64,000 nt of DNA from Bradyrhizobium sp. CCGUVB4N (GTDB taxonomy: Bacteria > Pseudomonadota > Alphaproteobacteria > Rhizobiales > Xanthobacteraceae), in assembly GCF_024199945.1 (NCBI RefSeq), contig NZ_JANADP010000001.1, forward strand, positions 3,224,001 through 3,288,000, read 5' to 3'. How positions within the stretch are numbered: the first letter of the stretch is position 1; the number at the start of each line of letters is the position of its first letter. Positions 1 to 9,664 of this stretch are shown in pieces. The notes below the pieces were generated by a model. It made no database searches. It saw only the letters and a list, made by a program, of their open reading frames with translations, and was not told the origin of the DNA. The position numbers and the translations under genes are program-made.

Positions 1-89
1 TTCGGCGGGCCGGAGTTTTTTGCGGATGCGATTAGGCTCATGCGCTGAGCGCAGAGCATTTTTAGTCGCTCATTCACTTCTTTAAGGTT

Positions 90-103
90 CCGTACTCGTA
101 CGG
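90..103. other. Short inverted repeat upstream of the chemoreceptor gene
   Basis: Six-base arms CCGTAC and GTACGG face each other across a two-base spacer, about 107 bases before the chemoreceptor start. It could be a small protein-binding site or chance. Otherwise I see no supported gene in the first 209 bases. Confidence 0.3.
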
Positions 104-209
104 AGTCGTAGTTAACAACTGCTCAGTCGCTTTGTTGTTGGATGTCGGCGCCGCCGCTTTTGGTTGATCCATTCGACGCGCCGCCGCGCCAACGCAAAGA
201 GACCCGATT

Positions 210-1901
210 ATGCTCGCCACCATCTCCATCCGCGCCAAGATCATCAGTGTCGTGGCGTTCCTGCTGGTTGCGATGACCGGCATGGGCCTGCTCGCCGTCA
301 TGAAGATGCGGTCGATGAATGCCAATACAACGGACATCACCACGAGCTGGCTGCCGAGCGTGCGGGTGCTCGGCGAGATCCGGGCGAGCGTCATCACCTA
401 TCGCAACGTGGTCCGCCAGCACATGCTGGCCGAGACCCTGGAAGACAAGCTCGCCAACGAGAAGACCGCCGGCACTGTAATGGAGGCGCTCGGCAAGTCC
501 CGTAAGAGCTACGAGCCGATGATCACCTCCCCGGAGGAGCGGAGGCTGTACAACGAATGGGCCAAGCTCTGGGATGATTACAAGAAGGGTACCGAAGAGG
601 TCTTCGCGTTGTCGCGCAAGGAGGCCGGCAAGATCCCGCATGAAGCCCAGGAGTTGAACACCAAGACGGTCAACAAGATCGGCCTCGCGTCAGATGAGGT
701 GCTGACCAAGGACATCGAGCTCAATACTCAGGGCGGTGATCAGGCTGCAAAGGATGCCGCCGACAGCTACTATTACGCCTTCATGCTGGTCTCGATCATC
801 CTCGGTGCCGCCGTCATCATCGGCATCGGCGTCAGCTTCTACCTGGTCCAGGACGTTTCCGCGGGCATCAATTCGATCATCCAGCCGATGCAGGCGCTGG
901 GTCGCGGCGATCTCTCCGCTGAAGTCCCGCATCGCGGCGAGAAGACCGAGATCGGCTCGATGGCCGACGTGCTCCAGGTCTTCAAGGAGGCTCTGATCGC
1001 CAAGAAGGCTGCCGACGAAGCTGCCGCGGCCGACGCCGAGGCCAAGATCGAGCGCGGCCGCCGCGTCGACGGCATCACCCGCGACTTCGAAACGATGATC
1101 GGCGAGATCGTCCAGACCGTCTCGTCGGCCTCGACCCAGCTCGAAGCTTCCGCCTCGACGCTGACCTCGAGCGCCGACCGCTCGCAGCGGATGGCGACCA
1201 CCGTTGCCGCCGCCTCGGAAGAAGCATCCACCAACGTCCAGTCGGTGGCTTCTGCCACCGAAGAGATGGCCTCCTCGGTCGGCGAGATCAGCCGCCAGGT
1301 GCAGGAATCGGCGCGGATGGCGGGCGACGCCGTTGGCCAGGCCCGTGCCACCACCGACCGCGTCAGCGAGCTCTCCAAGGCTGCGTCCCGCATCGGCGAC
1401 GTCGTCGAGCTGATCAACACCATCGCCGGCCAGACCAACCTGCTGGCGCTGAACGCGACGATCGAAGCGGCGCGCGCCGGTGAGGCCGGCCGCGGCTTCG
1501 CGGTGGTCGCCTCCGAAGTGAAGGCGCTCGCCGAGCAGACCGCCAAGGCGACCGGCGAGATCGGCCAGCAGATCTCCGGCATCCAGGCGGCCACCAATGA
1601 CTCGGTCGGCGCGATCAAGGAGATCTCCTCGACCATCGAGCGTCTCTCGGAAATCTCCTCGGCGATCGCCGCCGCAGTGGAAGAGCAGGGCGCGGCGACC
1701 CAGGAAATCGCCCGCAACGTCCAGCAGGCGGCCCAGGGTACCCAGCAGGTCTCGTCCAACATCACCGACGTGCAGCGCGGCGCCACCGAGACCGGCACCG
1801 CCTCCTCGCAGGTGCTCTCTGCCGCACAGATGCTGTCCAACGACTCGGCCCGGTTGAAGACGGAAGTCAGCAAGTTTCTGACCAATGTCCGCGCGGCGTA
1901 A
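210..1901 (+). CDS. Methyl-accepting chemotaxis protein
   Basis: This is a transmembrane chemoreceptor of 563 residues that should sense a ligand in the periplasm and control the CheA kinase. A first membrane segment spans about residues 10-31 and a second about 187-212, with an entirely helical sensing region between them (four-helix-bundle type). A HAMP linker follows at about 213-265, then the long coiled-coil signalling domain at about 300-555. The conserved hairpin tip ([20 protein letters not shown]) is intact. The C-terminus ends in NVRAA, with no CheR/CheB-tethering pentapeptide. It stands alone, without other che genes nearby, and is followed by a strong intrinsic terminator. The ligand cannot be read from the sequence. 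Confidence 0.93.
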   Translation: MLATISIRAKIISVVAFLLVAMTGMGLLAVMKMRSMNANTTDITTSWLPSVRVLGEIRASVITYRNVVRQHMLAETLEDKLANEKTAGTVMEALGKSRKSYEPMITSPEERRLYNEWAKLWDDYKKGTEEVFALSRKEAGKIPHEAQELNTKTVNKIGLASDEVLTKDIELNTQGGDQAAKDAADSYYYAFMLVSIILGAAVIIGIGVSFYLVQDVSAGINSIIQPMQALGRGDLSAEVPHRGEKTEIGSMADVLQVFKEALIAKKAADEAAAADAEAKIERGRRVDGITRDFETMIGEIVQTVSSASTQLEASASTLTSSADRSQRMATTVAAASEEASTNVQSVASATEEMASSVGEISRQVQESARMAGDAVGQARATTDRVSELSKAASRIGDVVELINTIAGQTNLLALNATIEAARAGEAGRGFAVVASEVKALAEQTAKATGEIGQQISGIQAATNDSVGAIKEISSTIERLSEISSAIAAAVEEQGAATQEIARNVQQAAQGTQQVSSNITDVQRGATETGTASSQVLSAAQMLSNDSARLKTEVSKFLTNVRAA

Positions 1902-1923
1902 GCCTAAAGACGATGTCATTCTG

Positions 1924-1952
1924 AAAGCGGCGCCTTTGGGCGCCGCTTTTTT
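1924..1952 (+). terminator. Rho-independent terminator after the chemoreceptor gene
   Basis: A GC-rich stem (AAGCGGCGCC pairing with GGCGCCGCTT) closes on a four-base TTTG loop and runs into a T tract. It starts 23 bases after the chemoreceptor stop codon, so the receptor gene is a single transcription unit. Confidence 0.9.
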
Positions 1953-2142
1953 GTGGGTGAGAGCCGTCTCTGTAATCTTCCGGGCGGCGGTTGCATATCT
2001 GGAATGCGATTTCGCTAGGCGATAGCAGGGAAGTGACCGCGCGTGACGCGCCGCCATTAGCCATTTCGGCGGTGTTCGGGTAAATCACCCGAGGAACCCG
2101 TGGGGCGTGTTCCCTGACCCCCGTTTTGGAATTGCCTGACGA

Positions 2143-5100
2143 ATGATTGCTCTGGTTCGTATTGCCCTGAGCCGGCCCTACACGTTTGTCGTGCTGGCGC
2201 TCCTGCTTCTGATCATCGGGCCGCTCGCAGCGCTGCGGACGCCGACCGATATCTTTCCGGATATCCGCATCCCCGTGATCGGCGTGGTCTGGCAGTATAC
2301 CGGCCTGCCGCCCGACCAGATGTCCGGACGCATCACCACGCCATTCCAGCGGGCGCTGACGACGACGGTCAACGACATCGAGCACATCACCGCCAACTCC
2401 TATAACGGCTTTGGCATCATCAAGATCTTCTTCCAGCCCAATGTCGACATCCGCACCGCCAATGCGCAGGTCACCGCGATCTCGCAGACGCTGCTGAAGC
2501 AGATGCCACCGGGCGCGACGCCGCCCTTGATCCTGAACTACTCCGCCTCGACCGTGCCGATCATCCAGGTGGCGCTGTCGGGCGATGGCCTGACCGAGCA
2601 GAACCTCGCCGACATCGGCATCAACAATCTGCGTACCCCGCTGGTCACCGTGCCCGGCGCGGCGATTCCCTATCCTTTTGGCGGCAAGCAGCGCCAGGTC
2701 CAGATCGACCTCGACCCGACCGCGCTGCAGGCCCGTGGCCTGTCCGGCCAGGACGTCGCCAATGCGCTTGCGGCCCAGAACCTGATCACGCCGGTCGGCA
2801 CCCAGAAGATCGGCACCTTCGAGTACAGCATCCAGCTCAACAACTCGCCGCTCAAGATCGATGAGCTCGGCAATCTGCCGATCAAGACCGTCAACGGCGC
2901 CATGGTCTATGTGCGTGACGTTGCCACCGTGCGCGACGGCAATCCGCCGCAGACCAACATTGTCCACGTCGACGGCAACCGTTCGGTGCTGATGATGGTG
3001 TTGAAGGCGGGCGCGACCTCGACGCTCGATATCATCGCCGGCATCAAGCAGAAGGTCATTGACGTCAAGGATCAGCTGCCGGACGCGCTCAAGATCGGCT
3101 TCATCGGCGACCAGTCGGTGTTCGTGCGCGGCGCGATCCAAGGCGTCGCCTTCGAGGGCGTGATTGCGGCGCTGCTCACCAGCGTCATGATCCTGCTGTT
3201 CCTCGGCAGCTGGCGTTCGACCGTCATCATCGCGGTTTCGATCCCGCTGTCCGTGCTCGGCGCCATCGTCATGCTGTCGGCGATCGGCGAGACGCTCAAC
3301 ATCATGACGCTCGGCGGTCTCGCGCTCGCGGTCGGCATTCTCGTCGACGACGCCACGGTGACCATCGAGAACATCAATTACCATCTGGAGCAGGGCAAGC
3401 CGGTCGAGCAGTCGATTCTCGACGGCGCCAATCAGATCGTGACGCCGGCCTTCGTCTCGCTGCTCTGCATCTGCATCGTGTTCGTGCCGATGTTCTTCCT
3501 CACCGGTGTCGCGCGCTTCCTGTTCGTGCCGATGGCTGAAGCGGTGATGTTCGCGATGATCTGGTCGTTCATCCTGTCGCGCACGCTCGTGCCGACCATG
3601 GCGAACTATCTGCTGCAGGCGCACGTCCATCATGATGGCGAACCGCCGAAATCGCGCAATCCGTTGGTATGGTTCCAGCGCGGCTTCGAGGCGCGGTTCG
3701 AACGTATTCGCGGTGGTTACCGTGGCCTGCTCGGCATGGCGCTGGCGCATCGTGCAGTGTTCGTGATCGGATTCCTCTGCGTCGTCGGTGCGTCCTTCGC
3801 GCTGGTGCCGTTCCTGGGGCGCAATTTCTTCCCCGCCGTCGATGCCGGCAACATCCTGATGCATGTGCGCACCCAGGTCGGCACCCGGGTCGAGGAAGCC
3901 GCCAATCAGCTCGCCGATGTGCAGAAGGCGGTGCGCAAGCTCGTTCCCGGCGAGATCGAGACCATGACCGACAACATCGGCATGCCGATCTCCGGCATCA
4001 ACATGACCTACAACAACACCGGCGTGATCGGTCCTCAGGACGGAGACATCCAGATCAAGCTGAAGGAAGGTCACAAGCCGACCGAAGAGCATGTGAAGGT
4101 GCTGCGCGAGCAGCTGCCACGGCTGTTCCCGGGCGTCAGCTTCGCCTTCCTGCCGGCCGACATCGTCAGCCAGATCCTGAATTTCGGCGCGCCGGCGCCG
4201 ATCGACCTGCAGATCCGCGGCGCCAATCTCGACGCCAACTTTGCCTACGCCAACAAATTGCTCGCCAGGGTCCGCCGGATTCCGGGCATTGCCGATGCAC
4301 GCATCCAGCAATCGCCGAACCTGCCGACCTTCAACATCGATGTCGATCGCACCCGCGCGCAATATGTCGGCCTGACCGAACGCGACGTGACCAACAGTCT
4401 CGTGGTCAATCTCGCCGGCTCCTCACAGGTCGCGCCGACCTACTATCTCAACCCTGACAACGGCGTGTCCTATTCGATCGTGATGCAGACGCCGCAATAT
4501 CAAATCGACTCGCTCAGCGCGTTGCAGACGCTGCCGATTACCGCCGCTGGCGCCTCGCAGTCGCCGATCCTCGGCGGCATCGCCGACATCAAGCGTGCAA
4601 CCTCGAGCGCGGTGGTGTCGCAGTACGACATTCAAAACCTCGTGCAGATCTTTGCCACGACGTCGGGCCGCGATCTCGGCGCGGTCGCGACCGACATCCG
4701 CCAGGCCATTGCCGACACCGCCAAGGAGGTGCCGAAGGGCTCCTCCGTGGCATTGCTTGGTCAGGTGCAGACCATGAACAGCGCCTTCACCGGTCTTCTG
4801 TTCGGCCTGCTCGGCGCCGTCGTGCTGATCTACTTCCTGATCGTCGTGAACTTCCAGTCCTGGTCCGATCCGTTCGTGATCATCACGGCGCTGCCGGCCG
4901 CGCTCGCCGGCATCGTCTGGATGCTGTTCACGACCCAGACCACGCTGTCCGTACCGGCCCTGACCGGCGCCATCATGTGCATGGGCGTGGCCACGGCGAA
5001 CAGCGTGCTGGTCATCTCCTTCGCCCGCGAACGCTATGAGGAACTCGGCGACCCCATCGCGGCCGCGCTGGAAGCCGGCTTCGTCCGGTTCCGCCCGGTG

Positions 5101-5322
5101 CTGATGACCGCGCTCGCCATGATCATCGGCATGGCGCCGATGGCCTTGGGGCTGGGCGAGGGCGGTGAGCAGAATGCGCCACTTGGCCGCGCCGTGATCG
5201 GCGGGCTGATTTTCGCAACTTTCGCCACGCTGATGTTTGTTCCCGTGGTGTTCAGTATGGTACACAAGAAACAAGGCGCCAAAGCCGCCGCCCCATTGGA
5301 GACTCCGCATGTCGCCCACTGA
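2143..5322 (+). CDS. RND-family efflux transporter, inner-membrane permease subunit
   Basis: This 1059-residue protein has the full length and layout of an AcrB/MdtB-type proton-driven pump. One membrane segment lies at about residues 10-31, then a large periplasmic domain, then a membrane bundle at about 335-490. A further segment at about 538-560 is followed by a second periplasmic domain and a last bundle at about 880-1045. The acidic pair of the proton relay is present in the fourth helix (D402, D403, in LVDDATVTIEN). Its stop codon overlaps the start of the adaptor gene by 14 bases, so the two are translationally coupled. No outer-membrane channel gene is adjacent. The substrate is not predictable. 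Unusually the permease precedes the adaptor. Confidence 0.93.
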   Translation: MIALVRIALSRPYTFVVLALLLLIIGPLAALRTPTDIFPDIRIPVIGVVWQYTGLPPDQMSGRITTPFQRALTTTVNDIEHITANSYNGFGIIKIFFQPNVDIRTANAQVTAISQTLLKQMPPGATPPLILNYSASTVPIIQVALSGDGLTEQNLADIGINNLRTPLVTVPGAAIPYPFGGKQRQVQIDLDPTALQARGLSGQDVANALAAQNLITPVGTQKIGTFEYSIQLNNSPLKIDELGNLPIKTVNGAMVYVRDVATVRDGNPPQTNIVHVDGNRSVLMMVLKAGATSTLDIIAGIKQKVIDVKDQLPDALKIGFIGDQSVFVRGAIQGVAFEGVIAALLTSVMILLFLGSWRSTVIIAVSIPLSVLGAIVMLSAIGETLNIMTLGGLALAVGILVDDATVTIENINYHLEQGKPVEQSILDGANQIVTPAFVSLLCICIVFVPMFFLTGVARFLFVPMAEAVMFAMIWSFILSRTLVPTMANYLLQAHVHHDGEPPKSRNPLVWFQRGFEARFERIRGGYRGLLGMALAHRAVFVIGFLCVVGASFALVPFLGRNFFPAVDAGNILMHVRTQVGTRVEEAANQLADVQKAVRKLVPGEIETMTDNIGMPISGINMTYNNTGVIGPQDGDIQIKLKEGHKPTEEHVKVLREQLPRLFPGVSFAFLPADIVSQILNFGAPAPIDLQIRGANLDANFAYANKLLARVRRIPGIADARIQQSPNLPTFNIDVDRTRAQYVGLTERDVTNSLVVNLAGSSQVAPTYYLNPDNGVSYSIVMQTPQYQIDSLSALQTLPITAAGASQSPILGGIADIKRATSSAVVSQYDIQNLVQIFATTSGRDLGAVATDIRQAIADTAKEVPKGSSVALLGQVQTMNSAFTGLLFGLLGAVVLIYFLIVVNFQSWSDPFVIITALPAALAGIVWMLFTTQTTLSVPALTGAIMCMGVATANSVLVISFARERYEELGDPIAAALEAGFVRFRPVLMTALAMIIGMAPMALGLGEGGEQNAPLGRAVIGGLIFATFATLMFVPVVFSMVHKKQGAKAAAPLETPHVAH

Positions 5323-6505
5323 ACCCCGCTCCCCGGTGTCGCACCGGAAACTGGGCATTTTCAGCGTGGTGGCGCTGATTGCGGCTGGTCTCGTGGTCGG
5401 CACCGGCATCCGGGCCCGCGAGGACCAGAGCTCCAAGCTGAAGGAATGGACCGACGACCAGGCTGTTCCCAGCGTTGCCGTGACCCTGCCCAATGCCAAG
5501 GCGCTCAATTCCACCATCGACCTGCCGGGCCGGCTCGAGGCCTATTACCGCGCACCGATCTTCGCGCGCGTGTCCGGCTATCTCAAAAGCTGGAGCGCCG
5601 ACATCGGCGCCCGCGTCAAGGCCGGCCAGGTGATCGCCGAGATCGAGGCGCCCGACCTCGACCAGCAACTCTTGCAGGCCCGCGCCGACCTCGCCAGCCA
5701 GCAGGCCAGCGCCAGGCTGTCGGAAGCAACCCTGAACCGGCGCAAGACGCTGGTCGCCTCCAACTTCGTCTCGGCGCAGGAGATCGACGAGCGCACCGCC
5801 GATCTCTCCAACAAGAACGCCGCAGTCCATTCCGGCCAGGCCAATGTCGAGCGGCTCGAGGCGCTTGCCGGCTACAAGAAGATCACCGTGCCGTTCGACG
5901 GCGTGGTCACGGCACGCGACACCGACGTCGGCGCGCTGATCAACGCGGGCGGCGGTTCGGGACCGGCGATGTTCGTGGTCTCCGACATCACCAAGCTGCG
6001 CGTCTATGTCAGCGTTCCCCAGAACTACGTGCCGGCGATCAAGATCGGCGCCAAGGCCACCATCTCGCTGCCGGAATATCCGAACCGGACCTTCCAGGCC
6101 ACGGTGGAGGCCTCCTCGCAGGCTGTCGACGTCGCCTCGGGCACCACGCGCATGCAGCTCGGCCTGGACAATTCGAGCGGCGAATTGATGCCCGGCGGCT
6201 ATGCCAGCGTGAAGCTGAGCCTCCAGCGCGATTCCGCGCCGCTCAGCATTCCCGCCAGCGCGCTGATTTTCAACGGCAGCGGCCTGCGCGTCGCGACCGT
6301 CGGTGCGGACGACAAGGTGCAGTTCAAGACCGTGACCATCGCCCGCGATCTCGGCAAGGAGATCGAGCTTGCCTCGGGGATTGCGCCCGACGACCGCGTC
6401 ATCACCGCTCCGCCGGATGGTTTGTCCGACGGGGACCAGGTGCGTGTGGTTGGCGCCGGCGGCAAGCCGGCAACCGCGTCGGAGAAGCAGGCACCGAAGA
6501 GCTAG
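5309..6505 (+). CDS. RND efflux periplasmic adaptor (HlyD/MFP family)
   Basis: This is the membrane-fusion partner (398 residues) that links the RND permease to an outer-membrane channel. The ATG at 5309 is preferred because it gives a sensible N-terminus: a short basic stretch, then a hydrophobic anchor at about residues 15-35. The reading frame stays open a further 24 codons upstream, but only inside the permease gene. The lipoyl-like half-domain (RLEAYYRAPIFARVSGYL), a coiled-coil hairpin at about residues 115-190, the second lipoyl half (ITVPFDGVVTARDTDVGALI) and a beta-barrel follow in order. It is expressed with the permease gene it overlaps. Confidence 0.92.
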   Translation: MSPTEPRSPVSHRKLGIFSVVALIAAGLVVGTGIRAREDQSSKLKEWTDDQAVPSVAVTLPNAKALNSTIDLPGRLEAYYRAPIFARVSGYLKSWSADIGARVKAGQVIAEIEAPDLDQQLLQARADLASQQASARLSEATLNRRKTLVASNFVSAQEIDERTADLSNKNAAVHSGQANVERLEALAGYKKITVPFDGVVTARDTDVGALINAGGGSGPAMFVVSDITKLRVYVSVPQNYVPAIKIGAKATISLPEYPNRTFQATVEASSQAVDVASGTTRMQLGLDNSSGELMPGGYASVKLSLQRDSAPLSIPASALIFNGSGLRVATVGADDKVQFKTVTIARDLGKEIELASGIAPDDRVITAPPDGLSDGDQVRVVGAGGKPATASEKQAPKS

Positions 6506-6533
6506 GGCAGTCTCGTGCCCCGGACGCAGGTCC

Positions 6534-6624
6534 CGTAGGGTGGGCAAAGGCGCATATGCGCCGTGCCCACGTTCTTTTTCAATTGAGCAAGATGGTGGGC
6601 ACGCTTCGCTTTGCCCACCCTACG
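6534..6624. repeat. Palindromic intergenic repeat, family A (CGTAGGGTGGGCAAAG ends)
   Basis: Terminal arms CGTAGGGTGGGCAAAGG and CTTTGCCCACCCTACG are inverted copies with an inner GTGCCCAC/GTGGGCAC pair. It sits between convergent genes and could fold into a long hairpin in either transcript. A second member lies at 26391-26481. Confidence 0.85.
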
Positions 6625-6628
6625 AGAC

Positions 6629-8143
6629 CTAGGCGAATCGCCACTCCGGCACGCCATCAGCAGCCATGGTGATCTCGCCAAGCGATCCCACCGGCGTGCT
6701 ATCCATGTTGAGCAGATGCGCCAGCGTCGCACCGTCGCTCGCCGGAATCCGCGCCAGCGTGCGCCGGTCATCTACCGTGCGCAACATCACCACACCGTGC
6801 TCGGCGTCGCCACCACGGCCGTAGAGCACCGTAAAGCTCTCGACCTTCGCCTTGCCTGAAGCCTCGTTAACGAACTCCGGCACCGCGCGCTTGTTGCGGT
6901 CGGCCTCGCCCTGCACGCTGGTGTCCTGCGCCAGTGCATCCCGCGCCGGTGTCTTCGAAACGACCAGCGCGTGATGCTTGGTGACGAAGCCGCCCTGGCC
7001 GTAGAGCAGGCCGAGCCTGTCGCCGCCGCGCAGCCGCCTCACCATCGCGCAGGCCGCGTGCGTCATGTAGGTGTTGAGCGGCGCGCCGAAGAAGGTGAGG
7101 CCACCGTTCACCGTGGGCTGCACATCGGCGCCCAGACCCAGCGTCCGCCGTGCCATCTTCGGCACGCAGGGGAAGCAGCTGTAGAGCTCGATCGCGTCGA
7201 ACTTCCGGCCGTCGCCGCCGGCGATGTCCATCACGGCCTTCAGCACCGCATTCTGCGGATGGCTCTCATAAAACTGGTCGCGCACGAGATAGTCGGGCGG
7301 CTCCTCTGCCGAGGCGCCGCCGAGCGGATAGACCAGCTTGTCCTCGGCAATCCCGGCCGCGCGTGCCTTGGCAAGGCTGGTCAGCAACAACGCGCCGCCC
7401 ATGTTGACGCTGGGGTTGGCGACCATGAGCTTGTTGTAGGGCCACGCAATCAGCCGGTTGTCCGCGGTCGGCGTCGTGATCTCGTCCGGCGCATAGCGCC
7501 GCTTCAGCCAGGAATTGGGATTTTGCGCGGCTGCTTCCGAATAGCGCGACCACAACGTGCCGGATTCTTGCATCGCCTCGCGCGGCGTCTGGCCCCAATG
7601 CGCGGAGGAAGCCGCTTCATAGAACGGATAGACCGTGACGGGCCGGAACACGCCGAGCTTCACGGCAAGCGGCTTCTGGAATGACGCACCGCGCTTCGGC
7701 TCCGGGGCATCGTGGGCGAACGGCGTCCATGGCAGCTTGGCGCCCGCGCGGTCGGCTTTGGTTGCCGTCGATTGCGCTTCCGCGCCGCAGACCGCGGCGA
7801 CGGTGCATTCGCCCCGCGCGATGCGCTTTGCGGCTTCATGAATGAAGCGGATCGGGCTCTCGCCGCCGACCGGACCGTAATGGCAATGCGCTGGCGTAAC
7901 GCCGAGCCGTTGCGCCAGCAGCTTCTCGGGGTCGCGATAGCGCCAGCTCAGGAAGTTGACGACGTCGAGCGACTGCACCTCGCCGAGCAGTTTTGCGCCG
8001 GCGTCAGCTTCTGCGCGTCGTAGCGCCTGTTCGAGCAGATCGAGCGGCTCGAGGCCCTCGGTGATCTCCTTGGGGCGGTCGACGATCTCGCCGATGCCGA
8101 CGATGACGGGGATGCGGTCTTCGGGGGTGGAGGTCTTGGTCAT
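6629..8143 (-). CDS. Thiolase-like protein with an extra C-terminal domain (acetyl-CoA acetyltransferase-like)
   Basis: This 504-residue thiolase-fold protein opens with IPVIVGIGEIVDRP, as thiolase-like protein type 1 members do. It is about 100 residues longer than classical thiolases, which fits their added C-terminal OB-like domain (about residues 410-504). The ATG at 8143 is chosen because the 23 codons upstream are charged and unlike the family. The family is probably cytosolic and acts on acyl-CoA, but the true reaction (thiolysis, condensation or neither) is not settled by sequence. It lies in an acyl-CoA catabolic region beside a nitronate monooxygenase in the same direction. Its stop codon lies 5 bases from a palindromic repeat. 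Confidence 0.85.
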   Translation of the reverse strand: MTKTSTPEDRIPVIVGIGEIVDRPKEITEGLEPLDLLEQALRRAEADAGAKLLGEVQSLDVVNFLSWRYRDPEKLLAQRLGVTPAHCHYGPVGGESPIRFIHEAAKRIARGECTVAAVCGAEAQSTATKADRAGAKLPWTPFAHDAPEPKRGASFQKPLAVKLGVFRPVTVYPFYEAASSAHWGQTPREAMQESGTLWSRYSEAAAQNPNSWLKRRYAPDEITTPTADNRLIAWPYNKLMVANPSVNMGGALLLTSLAKARAAGIAEDKLVYPLGGASAEEPPDYLVRDQFYESHPQNAVLKAVMDIAGGDGRKFDAIELYSCFPCVPKMARRTLGLGADVQPTVNGGLTFFGAPLNTYMTHAACAMVRRLRGGDRLGLLYGQGGFVTKHHALVVSKTPARDALAQDTSVQGEADRNKRAVPEFVNEASGKAKVESFTVLYGRGGDAEHGVVMLRTVDDRRTLARIPASDGATLAHLLNMDSTPVGSLGEITMAADGVPEWRFA

Positions 8144-8182
8144 TTCTTCTTGTTCACGTTTCAGATTTTTGGCACGCCGTCG

Positions 8183-8294
8183 TCCTTCGAGGGCCGCCGA
8201 AGAGGCGGCCACCTCAGGATGACGGCTACGGGGACAGCGTCATCCTGAGGTGCGAGCCGAGCGGCGCATCGCGCCGCTTGGCGAGCCTCGAAGG
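8183..8294. repeat. Palindromic intergenic repeat (CCTTCGAGG ends, CATCCTGAGGTG core)
   Basis: Outer arms CCTTCGAGG and CCTCGAAGG enclose inner arms CACCTCAGGATGACG and CGTCATCCTGAGGTG, giving nested hairpins. It fills most of the gap between two co-directional genes. Confidence 0.8.
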
Positions 8295-8309
8295 ATGGGC
8301 CACAAGCAT

Positions 8310-9443
8310 CTACTCCGCCACCAGCGCATTCATGTGCTCGACGGCTTCGGCAAACTCTTCCTTGAACTCCTGCACCACGGCGCCGGCCGATTTCACGCTG
8401 TCGATCAGGCCGACGCCCTGGCCGACGAAATAGCTGACGAGGTCGCGCGCCTTGGCATTGCCTGCGGCCGCCGCGTGGTCGATCGAGTTGAAGGCATCGC
8501 GGCTGATGATGCTTTGCAGCGGCATCGGCAGGGCGCCGGGGCTCTCCGGCGCGCGGTCCCAGGCATCGGTCCAGACCGAACGGAGCTGTCGTGCCGGCTT
8601 TCCGGTGCGGCCCTTCGAGCGGATGGCGTCACGCGACGATGCCGCGATCATCTTCTCGCGAAAGATCTCGGAGGTCTCGGACTCGACGGTGGCCAGCCAC
8701 ACCGAGCCGGTCCATGCACCGGCGGCGCCCATCGCCATGCACGCCGCCATCTGCCGGCCCGTCATGATGCCGCCGGCCGCCAGCACCGGCACGTCGCGGA
8801 TCGGCTTGATCGCCTTGATCACCTCCGGCACCAGCACCAGGGTCGAGACCTCGCCGCAATGGCCGCCGGCCTCGGTGCCCTGTACCACGAGGATGTCGAC
8901 ACCGGCTGCGACCTGGCGCAACGCGTGCTCCTTGGCGCCGACGAGGGCTGCCACCGGCACGTTGTGCTTCCGGCCCATCTCGATCATCGCCTTCGGCGGC
9001 ACGCCCAGCGCGTTCGCGATCAGCCGGATCGGATGATTGAACGAGACCTTCAGCAGCTCCATCGCGGTCTCGGCGTCGAATGGTTGCGGCTGGTTGTCGG
9101 TAACATCAGTTGTCGTCAGCTCGATATCGTACTTCTTCAGGAGATCGCTGGTGTATTTGCGGTGCTCCCGCGGCACGCGCGCTTCCAGGCTCTTCCAGGT
9201 GACGTCCTTCTCGCCCGCGGTCGAGATGTTTTCGGGGATCAGCACGTCGATGCCGTAGGGCTTGCCGTCGACGTGGTCGTCGATCCATTTCAGCTCGCGT
9301 TCGAGCGTGTCAGGCGTGTGCACGGTGGCGCCGAGCACGCCAAAGCCGCCGGCGCGGCTGACGGCAGCAACGACGTCGCGGCAATGGCTGAAGGCGAGCA
9401 GCGGGAACTCGATGCCCAGCATGTCGCAGATCGGCGATTTCAT
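8310..9443 (-). CDS. Nitronate monooxygenase family protein
   Basis: This 377-residue FMN-dependent TIM-barrel enzyme belongs to the 2-nitropropane dioxygenase/nitronate monooxygenase family. The family oxidises alkyl nitronates to carbonyl compounds; many members have other, unknown substrates. The phosphate/flavin-binding stretches are visible: EAGGHCGEV at about residue 190 and AAGGIMTGRQMAACMAMGA at about 225-243. The N-terminus (ICDMLGIEFPLLAFSH) is typical. The start is preceded by a GGGAGAGAACC ribosome-binding site. It is co-directional with the thiolase-like gene and divergent from the flavin monooxygenase. Confidence 0.88.
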   Translation of the reverse strand: MKSPICDMLGIEFPLLAFSHCRDVVAAVSRAGGFGVLGATVHTPDTLERELKWIDDHVDGKPYGIDVLIPENISTAGEKDVTWKSLEARVPREHRKYTSDLLKKYDIELTTTDVTDNQPQPFDAETAMELLKVSFNHPIRLIANALGVPPKAMIEMGRKHNVPVAALVGAKEHALRQVAAGVDILVVQGTEAGGHCGEVSTLVLVPEVIKAIKPIRDVPVLAAGGIMTGRQMAACMAMGAAGAWTGSVWLATVESETSEIFREKMIAASSRDAIRSKGRTGKPARQLRSVWTDAWDRAPESPGALPMPLQSIISRDAFNSIDHAAAAGNAKARDLVSYFVGQGVGLIDSVKSAGAVVQEFKEEFAEAVEHMNALVAE

Positions 9444-9664
9444 GGTTCTCTCCCGGCGGCGCTCGACGACGCTAGCCCATCGTCATTTGCGATGCCATGC
9501 CGGATTCCCGCGCGCATCTTGCGTGCAGGCGTTACGTCGTGCGGTGAGCCATTCCGTCGTGCAAAATAAGCGGGAGAGGGGCCACCGACCAGCCTCTTGC
9601 GCTTTCGCTGATGTCAGAGAATGCTGGCTCACAACAACAGAAAACAATCAGGGAGCGCCAACCG

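Noticed and set aside
1867..4362. Long minus-strand open frame of 831 codons opposite the RND permease
   Set aside because: It is antisense to a fully conserved RND gene. Its translation is rich in His, Arg and Asp with no recognisable domain, which is typical of mirrored high-GC coding sequence.
8250..9569. Plus-strand open frame of 439 codons across the nitronate monooxygenase
   Set aside because: It is the mirror of a well-supported minus-strand gene and includes an intergenic repeat. No domain is recognised.
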